Source: Io17-Chloro-G2 sp965226825 (GTDB lineage Bacteria; Chloroflexota; Dehalococcoidia; Lucifugimonadales; UBA3495). Taken from it: 64,000 bases of DNA. Below are positions 43,801 through 50,940 of the stretch, one piece after another. A program made the position numbers and the translations under genes. The notes below the pieces were generated by a model. It saw only the letters and a program-made list of their open reading frames with translations. It was not told where the DNA came from and ran no database searches. Within the stretch, counting starts at the first letter, position 1, and every line of letters begins with the position of its first letter. The stretch is from contig CBDDED010000003.1 of the NCBI GenBank assembly GCA_965226825.1, positions 744,001 through 808,000 on the forward strand, written 5' to 3'.

Positions 43801-45306
43801 GTTGTCGGGAATTGCCCCGCCATTGGTCAGGGCGGTGATTCGGGCTCCCCTCCGGCCTCGGAGCAGGCCGTTCACACCATCCCGGTGCAGGAAGGCTCCG
43901 GAGCGGCCCAGCCTGGGAGCGAAACCCTTGGACAGAGATTCAATAATTTGATCGAACCGCGCCCTTGGCAATTCCCGATATGGGTACGCCCTCCGGCAAA
44001 GCTGGAACAGTTGGTCTTCATCCCATTCTTCACAGGAACAGGCAGCCACTACCTGTTGGGCCAACACATCCAGAGGCCAATCGAGTATCTTCAAGACATC
44101 AAGGCTGCCCCGGCGGACCGCCCGCAGCAACGCAGTGCTCTCCAACAACTCGTCCCGGGTCAGGGGGAACAAGCGGCCCTTGGGGACTCCGCCCACGGTG
44201 TGTCCCGACCGACCGACCCGCTGCAGCAACAGTCCAATGGAACGGGGTGACCCAATTTGGACCACCAGATCCACCACACCGATGTCTATCCCAAGTTCCA
44301 AGGACGCCGTGGCCACGCATACCTTCACGCGCCCGGTCTTGAGCCCCTGTTCGGCGGCCAAGCGGGTCGCCCGGGAGAGGCTGCCGTGGTGGGCCACAAC
44401 GGCGTCTTCACCCAATCGCTCCGCCAGTTGGTGGGAAACCCTCTCCACCAAACGCCGTGTGTTGACGAACACCAACGTCGTCGAATGGGAGCCGGCCAGG
44501 TCGGTGATGGTGTCCAGCGTCTCGCCCCAAATCTCGTGGGTGGCGATGGGGCCTATTTCCAGCCTGGGCAGCTGGATGTCCAGGTCCAACTGCCTGGAAT
44601 GGCCGGTGTCCACAATCCGGCAATTGGGCCTGCCCTGGTCGTCGATGTTTGCGGAGCCCACCAGGAACCTGGCGACCTCTTCAATAGGTTTTTGGGTGGC
44701 AGAAAGGCCGATGCTGGTTATCGGTTCGTCGCACAAATTCCGCAATCGCTCGACCGACAGAGAGAGGTGGGAACCCCTTTTGTCGTCGGCGACGGCGTGA
44801 ATCTCGTCCAGCACCAGTGTCTTAACGTTTTTCAGTCCCTCGCGCCCGCTGGCCGAGGTCAGCAACAGGTACAAGGACTCGGGTGTGGTTATCAGGATGT
44901 GCGGCGGCCGCTTGGCCATCCGCTGCCGCTCCGATGCTTTGGTGTCGCCGGTGCGGACGCCGGTGCGGATTTCAGGAATGGGGGTCCCCAGCGCGTCGGC
45001 CAGGGCGCTTATTTCTTCAAGGGGGGTTGCCAGGTTCTTTTGGACGTCGTTGGACAGGGCCCTGAGAGGGGAAACGTACACCACCTGGGTCGTTTCGGGC
45101 AGGTCTCCGGCCAGTCCCAGCCGCACCAGGTCGTCGATGCATGTGAGGAATGCTGCCAAGGTCTTGCCCGAGCCGGTGGGGGCGGCGATGAGGGTGTGCG
45201 TCCCCTGGGCAATGGCCGGCCAGCCCTGGGCTTGGGCTTCGGTGGGGGCCGCAAATCTTCCGCTAAACCAGGCGCGGACTATTGGGTGGAACTGGGAAAG
45301 GGGCAT
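40891..45306 (-). CDS. lhr: Large DEAD/DEAH helicase Lhr
   Basis: A 1471-residue full-length Lhr (large helicase-related) protein, a 3'-to-5' DNA helicase of superfamily 2 linked to DNA repair. The Walker A is IAAPTGSGKTLAAFL (near residue 41), the DEIH box is in TLVLDEIHAVADDKRGSHLS, and motif III is SIGLSATQKP. Then come FVNTRRLVERVSHQL, HHGSLSRATRLAAEQGLKTG, VATASLELGIDIG and the arginine-finger motif QRVGRSGH. The winged-helix and Lhr-CTD parts follow, through ATSLELG-type core to a bacterial-length C-terminal extension. The ATG at 45306 has AAAGGGG next to it. No RNase-T or endonuclease partner gene is adjacent. Confidence 0.94.
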   Translation of the reverse strand: MPLSQFHPIVRAWFSGRFAAPTEAQAQGWPAIAQGTHTLIAAPTGSGKTLAAFLTCIDDLVRLGLAGDLPETTQVVYVSPLRALSNDVQKNLATPLEEISALADALGTPIPEIRTGVRTGDTKASERQRMAKRPPHILITTPESLYLLLTSASGREGLKNVKTLVLDEIHAVADDKRGSHLSLSVERLRNLCDEPITSIGLSATQKPIEEVARFLVGSANIDDQGRPNCRIVDTGHSRQLDLDIQLPRLEIGPIATHEIWGETLDTITDLAGSHSTTLVFVNTRRLVERVSHQLAERLGEDAVVAHHGSLSRATRLAAEQGLKTGRVKVCVATASLELGIDIGVVDLVVQIGSPRSIGLLLQRVGRSGHTVGGVPKGRLFPLTRDELLESTALLRAVRRGSLDVLKILDWPLDVLAQQVVAACSCEEWDEDQLFQLCRRAYPYRELPRARFDQIIESLSKGFAPRLGRSGAFLHRDGVNGLLRGRRGARITALTNGGAIPDNADYDVIAEPDETFVGTVNEDFAIESMAGDIFLLGNTPWKIRRVERGKIRVEDAQGKSPSVPFWMGEAPGRTWELSEEVSQVRECIAERLDHPEHAARWLASEAGTSPDVTRQIVAYVEEGVRVLGFVPTGSRVVAERFFDESGGMQLIIHAPFGSRINRAWGMALRKRICRTFDFELQAAATDDGINLSLGPNLSFPLEEIFSYLNSATVSEVLLQAVFQSPLFGVRWRWDATRALAVQRNNSGKKVPAPLQRMRSDDLLAAVFPAQTACQDNAVTADIEPPDHPLVYETIRDCLNEAMDLDGLTSVLRGIETEEIQVYARDTVQPSVFSHQILNAAPYAFLDDAPLEERRARAVSLRRALPNDARDLAALDQDAIREETANAWPRIRDADELHEALLILGLLPGDIGISRISELGRAKTDLSAEATHWFEELVKTGRAMRVVLPGDRAAWVATESVHLVSSAMPELALKTPGPVHSLSAPSLSREDALLAIVGGWSECSGPFTSDEFAAILGIEISDVAYAVGQLELQGLVLRGRFRPSLNGHASLEEFCDRRTLARIHRATIGGLRRKVEPAPQAVFIRFLFEWQHLTPGTKLEGEAGLLDIIEQLQGFEAASGAVETELLPSRMSPYQGVLLDHLCLGGEVVWGRVSRPNTNGQSLSTRGPLSRTTPITLVLRESLDWLWDHPTEEELDQSGVAGEILDLLSKKGACFLPEMISATRRLPSDVEEALWRLAGAGRVTADGLEPLRRRIQGNQNKARRGPLLKRNRNRRFGGQRRWSMLEADDPQEDPIEARGRQLLLRYGILFPELLAREPMAPRWRDLVRVLRTLEARGEIRGGRFVAGFVGEQFAMPEAVEMLRKVGNQELSGQLVVVSACDPLNLAGILTPGAKTPALLGNRLVYRDGVPIASLESGQVIDRSGGDSSALSRARSLLHQSPSGQSTAQARRGLQDRFGSTDTGPEALVPSLNR

Positions 45307-45416
45307 GGGCCAAGTTTAGCATACGGAAGGTGAACAGGGGCCACGACGGGTGTCACCCGGTTTACTGCGAGGCCGGCGGGCGCGTAGCGGCGTTACCCGG
45401 GCGTTAGGTTGGGGGT

Positions 45417-46193
45417 TCAGTCACGGTCCGGGTAAGGAGGCATAAAGAACTCTCCTTGCTGTCGGTCGATGAACCCGTCGATCCAGCCTGAGCTAAGGCC
45501 GGGGCTTTCCAGGGCGGCCCGGACGATGCTTTTATTGAACATACTAATGTCTTCAGATTCAAGAAAATCGTCGACCGGGATCCAGATGCATTCGGCGATC
45601 TCTTCCGCCTGAATCTTGATTTCGTGGGTCAACGGCCTAAGGCGGCAAACAAAGTAAATGTCTGATTTGCCGTAGCGGTACTGGTGCCAGTGGCGAAAGC
45701 ACACCAGCGCGTCAAACCGGGTCTCTACGCCGGTCTCCTCCAAAACCTCTCGCTCCACGGCATTCACCAGGTGTTCCCCCTGGAGCAATGCTCCGCCGGG
45801 AAGTTTCAACGAAGGGGTCCGTCCCCGAAAGCCATACTTCTCCCGGACCACCAACAACTCCCGGTTTTCGTCCAGAACCACACCGCCAGCGCCAATGTAA
45901 TGGGTAGCGAACGGCGGCAGATAGGTATCCGGCTCCAACCGGTGGATTAGCATCAAATAGTCATCGTCGCTGTGATGGAACACAAACCCGGCTTCCACCG
46001 CGACCGGAATCAGCTGGGACTTGGCAATGGGTATCTCCAGCCACACCGCCAAAAACCCCTGGTCTTTCCAGGCGCTCAGCGATTCGGCCAATCGCAACCT
46101 GAAGACGCCGGGACCGCTATCCAAGGCTTGAGGACTGGGGACTACTCCACCAAAGGGATTGGAAGTTGATTCAATCGGCTCCGCCAATTTCAC
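45417..46193 (-). CDS. Nudix hydrolase, NUDT6-like
   Basis: A 258-residue protein. An N-terminal pre-Nudix domain (residues about 25-90, SLSAWKDQGFLAVWLEIPIA and SQLIPVAVEAGFVFHH) is like that of the NUDT6/FGF2-antisense group. It is followed by a Nudix domain with a complete box, from GGALLQGEHLVNAVEREVLE to ETGVE. IGAGGVVLDENRELLVVREK precedes it. It probably cleaves a nucleoside diphosphate derivative such as ADP-ribose or a capped nucleotide. The start is GTG 46193, or TTG 46187, which has AGAGGTG just upstream. It diverges from the next gene. Confidence 0.87.
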   Translation of the reverse strand: MKLAEPIESTSNPFGGVVPSPQALDSGPGVFRLRLAESLSAWKDQGFLAVWLEIPIAKSQLIPVAVEAGFVFHHSDDDYLMLIHRLEPDTYLPPFATHYIGAGGVVLDENRELLVVREKYGFRGRTPSLKLPGGALLQGEHLVNAVEREVLEETGVETRFDALVCFRHWHQYRYGKSDIYFVCRLRPLTHEIKIQAEEIAECIWIPVDDFLESEDISMFNKSIVRAALESPGLSSGWIDGFIDRQQGEFFMPPYPDRD

Positions 46194-46339
46194 CTCTGGA
46201 ATCGACCGGTTGTTGGTCTGTCGCTATAATCACGGACGCCGGACACTTTCGACCGGCTGGCTCGAGTATAGCACAAGCCTTCTGATTGACTTGCCGGCAG
46301 CGCGGGCATCAAATGAAGGCCAACACGCGGAGGTTTGAA

Positions 46340-47176
46340 ATGCCAGTTGGAATGCAGGAAACGATTGACCTGGTAAATCGCTCGGCGACAAAGCTGCAGG
46401 ATTATCTTTCGGGTTTGGATCAGAGCCAGTGGTCTGCGGATAGCTCCTGCGAGGGTTGGGCAGTGGCAGACGTGGTCGCCCACCTGGCCTCCGGCGCCGG
46501 GACATGGACCAACTCTCTGGCCAGGGCGGTGGATGGCGACTCCGGCCCGCCTCCGGGCCAGAGCTTCCTGGGACGGGGAGAGACCGGCTCCGGCGTTATC
46601 GCCCAGGCAGCGACTTCTTACCGCGAGGAAGCCGGGCAAGGGCTTCTGGATAACTACATTTCTGGGTACGCCGGACTTAGCGACCAGATGTCCCGGTTGC
46701 GAGAAGAAGACTGGGAGAAACCCTGTTTCCACCGCCGGGGAACCATGCCTGTTGGTGATTATGTCGCGGTGCGGCTACAGGAGTTGGCGGTCCACAGTTG
46801 GGACGTTCGCTGGGGGTTGGAGCCTGGCGCGGCGATTTGGGAGGAGCCGCTGGCCCTGATGGTGGAACGGGTGCCCCGCTGGTTGAGCAACGCTTTTCGG
46901 CCGGGTCTGGACCTGCCCGCGCCGATCAGGTACCGTTTCGACGTCGCCGGCCCGGCGCCGGTCCACGAAGACATCCTAGTGAAAGGAGACTCGTTCGAGA
47001 CCGAAAAGGGCGCTGCAGGTCAAGCCGATGCGCTGTTCCGATGCGACACTGGGAACTACATACTCCTGATCTACGGGCGCTTGGAAGTGGTCCAAGCCGC
47101 CGCCGATGGCAGGCTCCAAGTCGAAGGCAGCCGGGAACAGGCGGCCAACTTCACCGCTTGGTTCAAGGGCTTCTAG
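46340..47176 (+). CDS. DinB/maleylpyruvate-isomerase-like (TIGR03083) protein
   Basis: A 278-residue protein with an N-terminal four-helix DinB-type domain (DLVNRSATKLQDYLSGLDQ, CEGWAVADVVAHLASGAGTW) and a His-rich helix LQELAVHSWDVRWGLEPG. The C-terminal part resembles an SCP2-like domain (DALFRCDTGNYILLIYGRLE). Family members bind a metal and use mycothiol, bacillithiol or a similar thiol, or act as maleylpyruvate isomerases. No thiol cofactor is proven here. The ATG at 46340 has GGAGGT five bases upstream. Upstream in-frame ATGs (46286, 46313) lack that. A toxin-antitoxin pair follows. Confidence 0.8.
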   Translation: MPVGMQETIDLVNRSATKLQDYLSGLDQSQWSADSSCEGWAVADVVAHLASGAGTWTNSLARAVDGDSGPPPGQSFLGRGETGSGVIAQAATSYREEAGQGLLDNYISGYAGLSDQMSRLREEDWEKPCFHRRGTMPVGDYVAVRLQELAVHSWDVRWGLEPGAAIWEEPLALMVERVPRWLSNAFRPGLDLPAPIRYRFDVAGPAPVHEDILVKGDSFETEKGAAGQADALFRCDTGNYILLIYGRLEVVQAAADGRLQVEGSREQAANFTAWFKGF

Positions 47177-47202
47177 CGGTGGCTAAACGGAGGATTGAAG
47201 TT

Positions 47203-47451
47203 ATGTACACTAAAGATGACCTTCACCGCCTGATTGACCAACTGCCGGACAATGAACTCCTGCCAGCCATGCGATACTTGGAATACTTGCGAAACATGGG
47301 CGACCCCGTCCTGAAAGCCTTAATAGATGCTCCGGAAGACGACGAGCCGGAGACGGACGAGGAACGCATCGCAGTTACCGAGGCCTACGATGATTTGGCC
47401 GAGGGCAAAGTTGTCACGCTTGATGACGTGAGGCGAGGGTTTGGTGCGTGA
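47203..47451 (+). CDS. Antitoxin of RelE-type module
   Basis: An 82-residue acidic protein: a helical opening (KDDLHRLIDQLPDNELLPAM) and a C-terminal EERIAVTEAYDDLAEGKVVT followed by LDDVRRGFG. That tail is typical of antitoxins paired with ParE/RelE toxins. The ATG follows GGAGG by about nine bases. Its stop overlaps the toxin start by four bases (GTGA). It probably wraps the toxin with its C-terminus and may bind DNA through the N-terminal part, though no clear ribbon-helix-helix is seen. Confidence 0.75.
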   Translation: MYTKDDLHRLIDQLPDNELLPAMRYLEYLRNMGDPVLKALIDAPEDDEPETDEERIAVTEAYDDLAEGKVVTLDDVRRGFGA

Positions 47452-47705
47452 CGTGGCGTGTAGAGCTATCTGAGCGGGCTGCCCGGGACCTCAGAAACTT
47501 GGACAACGTAGTTTCCCGAAGAATTCTGGACGCTCTCTCAAGACTGGTTGAAACTGGCCAAGGCGACGTCAGACAGCTTCGGGGCGCCCGACGCGAGTTT
47601 CGCCTCCGTGTGGGCCAGTGGCGAGTTCGATTCATCTACGACTATCAGGCCAGAGTTATTCTAGCTCTCCGAATTCTCCCAAGAGGGGCAGCCTACCGGC
47701 AGTGA
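47448..47705 (+). CDS. RelE/ParE-family toxin
   Basis: An 85-residue basic protein with the RelE/ParE fold pattern: WRVELSERAARDLRNLDN, RILDALSRLVETGQGDVRQL, and a strand run EFRLRVGQWRVRFIYDYQAR then VILALRIL. Arginines in the last strands match RelE-type ribosome-dependent interferases. The final helix is short. The start is GTG 47448, coupled to the antitoxin. ParE-like gyrase inhibition cannot be excluded. Confidence 0.82.
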   Translation: MTWRVELSERAARDLRNLDNVVSRRILDALSRLVETGQGDVRQLRGARREFRLRVGQWRVRFIYDYQARVILALRILPRGAAYRQ

Positions 47706-47713
47706 AATAAAGC

Positions 47714-48799
47714 CTAAAAGACCACGACGGAACGTAGGATCTCTCCGCCGTCCATGCGGTGGAATGCCGCTTCTACCTCAAACAGTGTGATGGTCTCCGA
47801 CACAAATTGGTTTAGGTCAAGTCGGCCTTGCAGATGAAGGTCGGTGTAGATCGGGAAATCCCGAGACGGCAGGCAGTCGCCGTACCAGGACGATTTCAGG
47901 CTTCCGCCCCGGCCGAACACGTCCAACAGGGGTAACTCGATTTTCATCTCCGGGTTGGGTACTCCCACCAGCACCAACGTTCCCGCATGGTCCCGGGCGT
48001 AGAACGCCTGCTCGTAGGTCACCGGGTTGCCGACAGCCTCTATTGCGACGTTTACGCCGTTGCCGCCGGTTATGGACCGGATCTCTTGCACCGGGTCTAG
48101 GTTTTTCGAGTTGATTGTATGGGTGGCTCCGAAAACCCTGGCCCATTTCAGCTTGTTGTCGTCAATGTCCACCCCGATGATGGTATGAGCCCCCGCCAAA
48201 CGTGACCCGGCAATGGCGGCGTCTCCCACGCCGCCGCACCCAAAGACGGCCACCGAGTCACCCCGGCTGACCCCACCGGTGTTTATCGCGGCCCCAAGTC
48301 CGGCCATAATTCCGCAGCCGATGAGACCGGCGGCTTCCGGATTGATTGCAGGGTTAACTTTCACCGCCTGGGCGGCGTCAACCAGCGTCAACTCGGCGAA
48401 TGCGCCGATCCCCAAGGCGGGCGACAGCGGGGTGCCGTCCTCCAACGTCATCGGTTGGGAGGCGTTGCGGCTGGCGAAACAGTACCAGGGCCGTCCCCGA
48501 AGGCAAGACCGGCAGGTGCCGCAAGGGGCGCGCCAGGCGAGCACCACGAAATCTCCGGGGGCCACGTTTTGTACACCGCTCCCAATGCTCTCCACGATGC
48601 CCGCCGCCTCGTGCCCCAGCAAAAATGGGAAGTCGTCGCTGATGGCCCCTTCCCGGTAGTGCAGGTCGGTGTGGCAGACCCCGCACGCCTGGACCCTAAT
48701 CAGGGCCTCGCCTGGGCCGGGATCCGGCACCAGTATGTCAACGCTGCTGACGGGAGCAGACTTAGCCCTGGCAATAATCCCCTTAACCTTGTGGGGCAT
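47714..48799 (-). CDS. Zinc-dependent alcohol dehydrogenase (class III-like MDR)
   Basis: A 361-residue medium-chain dehydrogenase. The catalytic-zinc Cys is in VQACGVCHTDLHYREG and a His in LLGHEAAGIVE. Structural-zinc cysteines are in WRAPCGTCRSCLRGRPWYC, and the Rossmann motif VAVFGCGGVGDAAIAG with Asp in GVDIDDNKL indicates NAD use. The pattern resembles class III alcohol, formaldehyde or mycothiol-dependent dehydrogenases. The ATG at 48799 has AAGGAG six bases upstream. The frame open to 48862 is extra. It ends the minus-strand run osmC-like, TPP alpha, TPP beta, adh. I infer that it reduces or oxidises the aldehyde made by the TPP enzyme. Confidence 0.88.
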   Translation of the reverse strand: MPHKVKGIIARAKSAPVSSVDILVPDPGPGEALIRVQACGVCHTDLHYREGAISDDFPFLLGHEAAGIVESIGSGVQNVAPGDFVVLAWRAPCGTCRSCLRGRPWYCFASRNASQPMTLEDGTPLSPALGIGAFAELTLVDAAQAVKVNPAINPEAAGLIGCGIMAGLGAAINTGGVSRGDSVAVFGCGGVGDAAIAGSRLAGAHTIIGVDIDDNKLKWARVFGATHTINSKNLDPVQEIRSITGGNGVNVAIEAVGNPVTYEQAFYARDHAGTLVLVGVPNPEMKIELPLLDVFGRGGSLKSSWYGDCLPSRDFPIYTDLHLQGRLDLNQFVSETITLFEVEAAFHRMDGGEILRSVVVF

Positions 48800-48889
48800 G
48801 GGACAACTCCTTGACTGGATCGGTGGTTGGGAGCGCCGAGTTGAGCCGGAGTCTCGGGTCAACCGGAGTCCTGCTATCGATGTGCCGGA

Positions 48890-49480
48890 TTAAACGACGC
48901 GGGGACCCAATTCCTGCTGCAGGTCCAGGATGGTCTGACTACGGGTCTTGGTCTGCCACCGGACTCTTTGGCCGATGGGAACATTTTCGACTTCCGGGAA
49001 CACTTTCAGGGCGACAAACACGGGGCCGGGGCGGCTCAAGATTCCCTCAATGTTGTTGGCGAAGTCCTCCAGGTTGTCGAAGGCGTAAGTCGAGGGATAG
49101 CCGGACCCCTGGGCTATCACGTGGTAGGCGATGTTCTTGGCGTTGGGCACCGGTTGGCCTCCGGTGGTCGCATAAACCTCGTTGTCCAGCATGAAATGGT
49201 AGAAGTTTGCCGGGTTCTTCTCCGCGATCGTTGGCAGCGCGCCCATGTTCATCAGGATATCGCCTTCCGAGTCGAACAGGACGATTTTTTCTTTAGGTCG
49301 AGACAGAGCCAACCCCAGGGCAAATGAGGCATGCCCGCCCATCGCCGGGTCTCCCAATGGGACATCGCGGTCAGGCTGGGTGCTGATCTTCACCCAATGA
49401 CGGCCTCCCCGGCCAGGTATGACCACGGCGTTGCCCCGGTATTGCTGGAAAACTTCCAGCATTTCGGCGGTTTGAATCAT
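48890..49480 (-). CDS. TPP-dependent decarboxylase beta subunit, ComE-like
   Basis: A 196-residue protein equivalent to the PP half of a TPP decarboxylase, as in sulfopyruvate decarboxylase beta (ComE) or the C-terminal half of phosphonopyruvate decarboxylase. VPLGDPAMGGHASFALGLAL precedes a cofactor-binding motif EGDILMNMGALPTIAEKNPA (a DSEGD variant of GDG..N). Then FMLDNEVYATTGGQP follows, the typical YxxTGGQ signature of this group. The ATG follows GGAGAGA. It lies 95 bp after the alpha half, in the same direction. The natural substrate may be sulfopyruvate, phosphonopyruvate or another 2-oxo acid. Confidence 0.85.
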   Translation of the reverse strand: MIQTAEMLEVFQQYRGNAVVIPGRGGRHWVKISTQPDRDVPLGDPAMGGHASFALGLALSRPKEKIVLFDSEGDILMNMGALPTIAEKNPANFYHFMLDNEVYATTGGQPVPNAKNIAYHVIAQGSGYPSTYAFDNLEDFANNIEGILSRPGPVFVALKVFPEVENVPIGQRVRWQTKTRSQTILDLQQELGPRVV

Positions 49481-49575
49481 GATTCTCTCCCCAACAGCAG
49501 GACGAATGTTTATGTCATCTAGTTATTGGTCTATCACAGGCCGGTTGATCGCAGGCCGGCTTATCGCAGGTCGTT

Positions 49576-50091
49576 CTATCGATTGAAGCCGTGATACTCG
49601 TCGCCCACCAGGACCGCCACGGGCTGCTTGAGTCTATCCGCGTCCTGGAAGGCCAGTGAAATCCGGTCAGCGTCGGCATCGCTCTCCACGAGGTAATACT
49701 TGATTCCGAACGCGTGCAAGAAATGCTCGGTGTAGGTGGCGGCGGAATCGGTGTTTACGCCGTGCCGGGTCCAGCCCCGGTACCCCACCATCAAGACCAC
49801 GGGGATGTTCATGCCCATAGCCCAACCCCGCAGGGAGTCGCCGGATTCCATCAACCCGGTGTTCTGGATGAGAATCACCGGCCTGGCTCCGCCCACCGAC
49901 AGTCCCGCGGCGGTGGAAAATGCCTGACCTTCCCTGCTGACCGGGATCAGGTCCAAAGAGGGCTCGTCCTGCATCAGCATGTAGAGAAAGTTGGTTTCAC
50001 TATCAGGCAACCATACGACGTGGGTGACGCCGTTCGATTTCAGGTGTTCCAGAACAGTTTGCGGGCTAAACCCGCCTTCTTGTTGAGTCAT
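49576..50091 (-). CDS. TPP-dependent decarboxylase alpha subunit, ComD-like
   Basis: A 171-residue Pyr-domain half: VLEHLKSNGVTHVVWLPDSE, then LIPVSREGQAFSTAAGLSVG with the activating Glu in REGQ. VILIQNTGLMESGDSLRGWA, VVLMVGYRGWTRHG and a C-terminal QPVAVLVGDEYHGF follow. The phrase NTGL..S.DSL is characteristic of sulfopyruvate and phosphonopyruvate decarboxylases. Together with the beta gene it should form the active heteromer. AGGTTTCACC precedes the ATG. It follows the OsmC-like selenoprotein candidate by 175 bp. Confidence 0.85.
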   Translation of the reverse strand: MTQQEGGFSPQTVLEHLKSNGVTHVVWLPDSETNFLYMLMQDEPSLDLIPVSREGQAFSTAAGLSVGGARPVILIQNTGLMESGDSLRGWAMGMNIPVVLMVGYRGWTRHGVNTDSAATYTEHFLHAFGIKYYLVESDADADRISLAFQDADRLKQPVAVLVGDEYHGFNR

Positions 50092-50266
50092 GGTGAAACC
50101 TCCAAGTCAGGCAGCCGGATGAGAGCCGTCGAAGGCCCCTCGAATGAACGTTGTGCTCGGCCAGCGGCCCGGCTGATTATATCGCCAGTTAAGCCTGGCT
50201 GCCATTGGTAGATGCAGAGCGGTCAACTGTCGGGATTGGGCTCCGGAAATCTGCCGTTTATCCAGG

Positions 50267-50770
50267 TTACGAGGGCGGGTAATCGTCCGGGTTGAACGGC
50301 TGACCGTTCAGGTTGATTGTGTCATTGAAGAGGCCGGGGCGGTCGATGGTTTGTCTCACGTAGCACCCGTTGCGGGCGTTCCGGATCAGCCCGGCGACCT
50401 TTGCCGGGTCTTCGCCGGACCTGATTTCATAGTGGACGTCAATCCCTTCGGCCCTGGCCTGCACCGTCTGGGCCAATACCGATCCGGCCGCTCCCACGTG
50501 GAGCGCAACTTTGGCCTCAACGTGGTCCAACTGCACCTTCATCATTTGAGCGTACCGCTCAAGCTGGGTCATCTCTCAAAACAGGATTGAGGATGCGAAG
50601 TAGGCCAGGGGCGGGGGCGCAGTGTTCCCTCCCATGGGCTCCCGCTCGTCGCACATGATGGTGAACCCGCGGGAGTCTGCCTGCTTCTTCATGTGGTCCA
50701 GCATTACCACGCTGCTCTCAACCGTGATGGATCTGGAAATCGTATCACCGGACGTGGACTGGGAAGTCAT
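50267..50770 (-). CDS. OsmC-like selenoprotein (in-frame UGA at residue 65)
   Basis: The frame from ATG 50770 (AGGAGG five bases upstream) to the stop at 50267 encodes 167 residues, interrupted only by TGA at 50576-50578. The part before reads ITVESSVVMLDHMKKQADSR, then TAPPPLAYFASSILF. The part after reads EMTQLERYAQMMKVQLDHVE and ends with RNARNGCYVRQTI. Together they make one OsmC/Ohr-type domain, and the TGA falls where I recall a reactive Cys (..F-C-L-MTQL..). A second Cys (NGCYV) is retained. A hairpin of 7 bp follows the UGA (see separate feature). OsmC-like proteins reduce peroxides, and selenium versions are known. Reading it as two genes would leave a C-terminal fragment starting at ATG 50572. 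Confidence 0.8.
50546..50562 (-). promoter_or_regulatory. Candidate bacterial SECIS element
   Basis: On the minus strand, TTGAGCG (50562-50556) pairs perfectly with CGCTCAA (50552-50546) around a GTA loop. The loop begins with G, and 20 nt separate the UGA from the loop. Both properties match bacterial SECIS hairpins, which sit inside the coding region just after the Sec codon. Confidence 0.75.
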
Positions 50771-50940
50771 GACAGCCTCCTGGCCGAAGTGGCGCACCCC
50801 GGCGGCGCCGCAGAATGGCGGAAGTATAACACGAGGCATCCCGAGGTTAGACCGGGCATCCTCCATGTTACAATCCTCGAGATGAACACTTGGCACATGG
50901 GCCCCGGTAGGGACACAGCTCAACGAAAGGACAAATCGAA

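Noticed and set aside
44257..45333. 358-codon plus-strand open frame
   Set aside because: Antisense shadow of the Lhr helicase core.
48890..50091. ComD/ComE-like halves as one gene broken by mutation
   Set aside because: Each half has its own start and ribosome site, and separate alpha and beta subunits are normal in this family.
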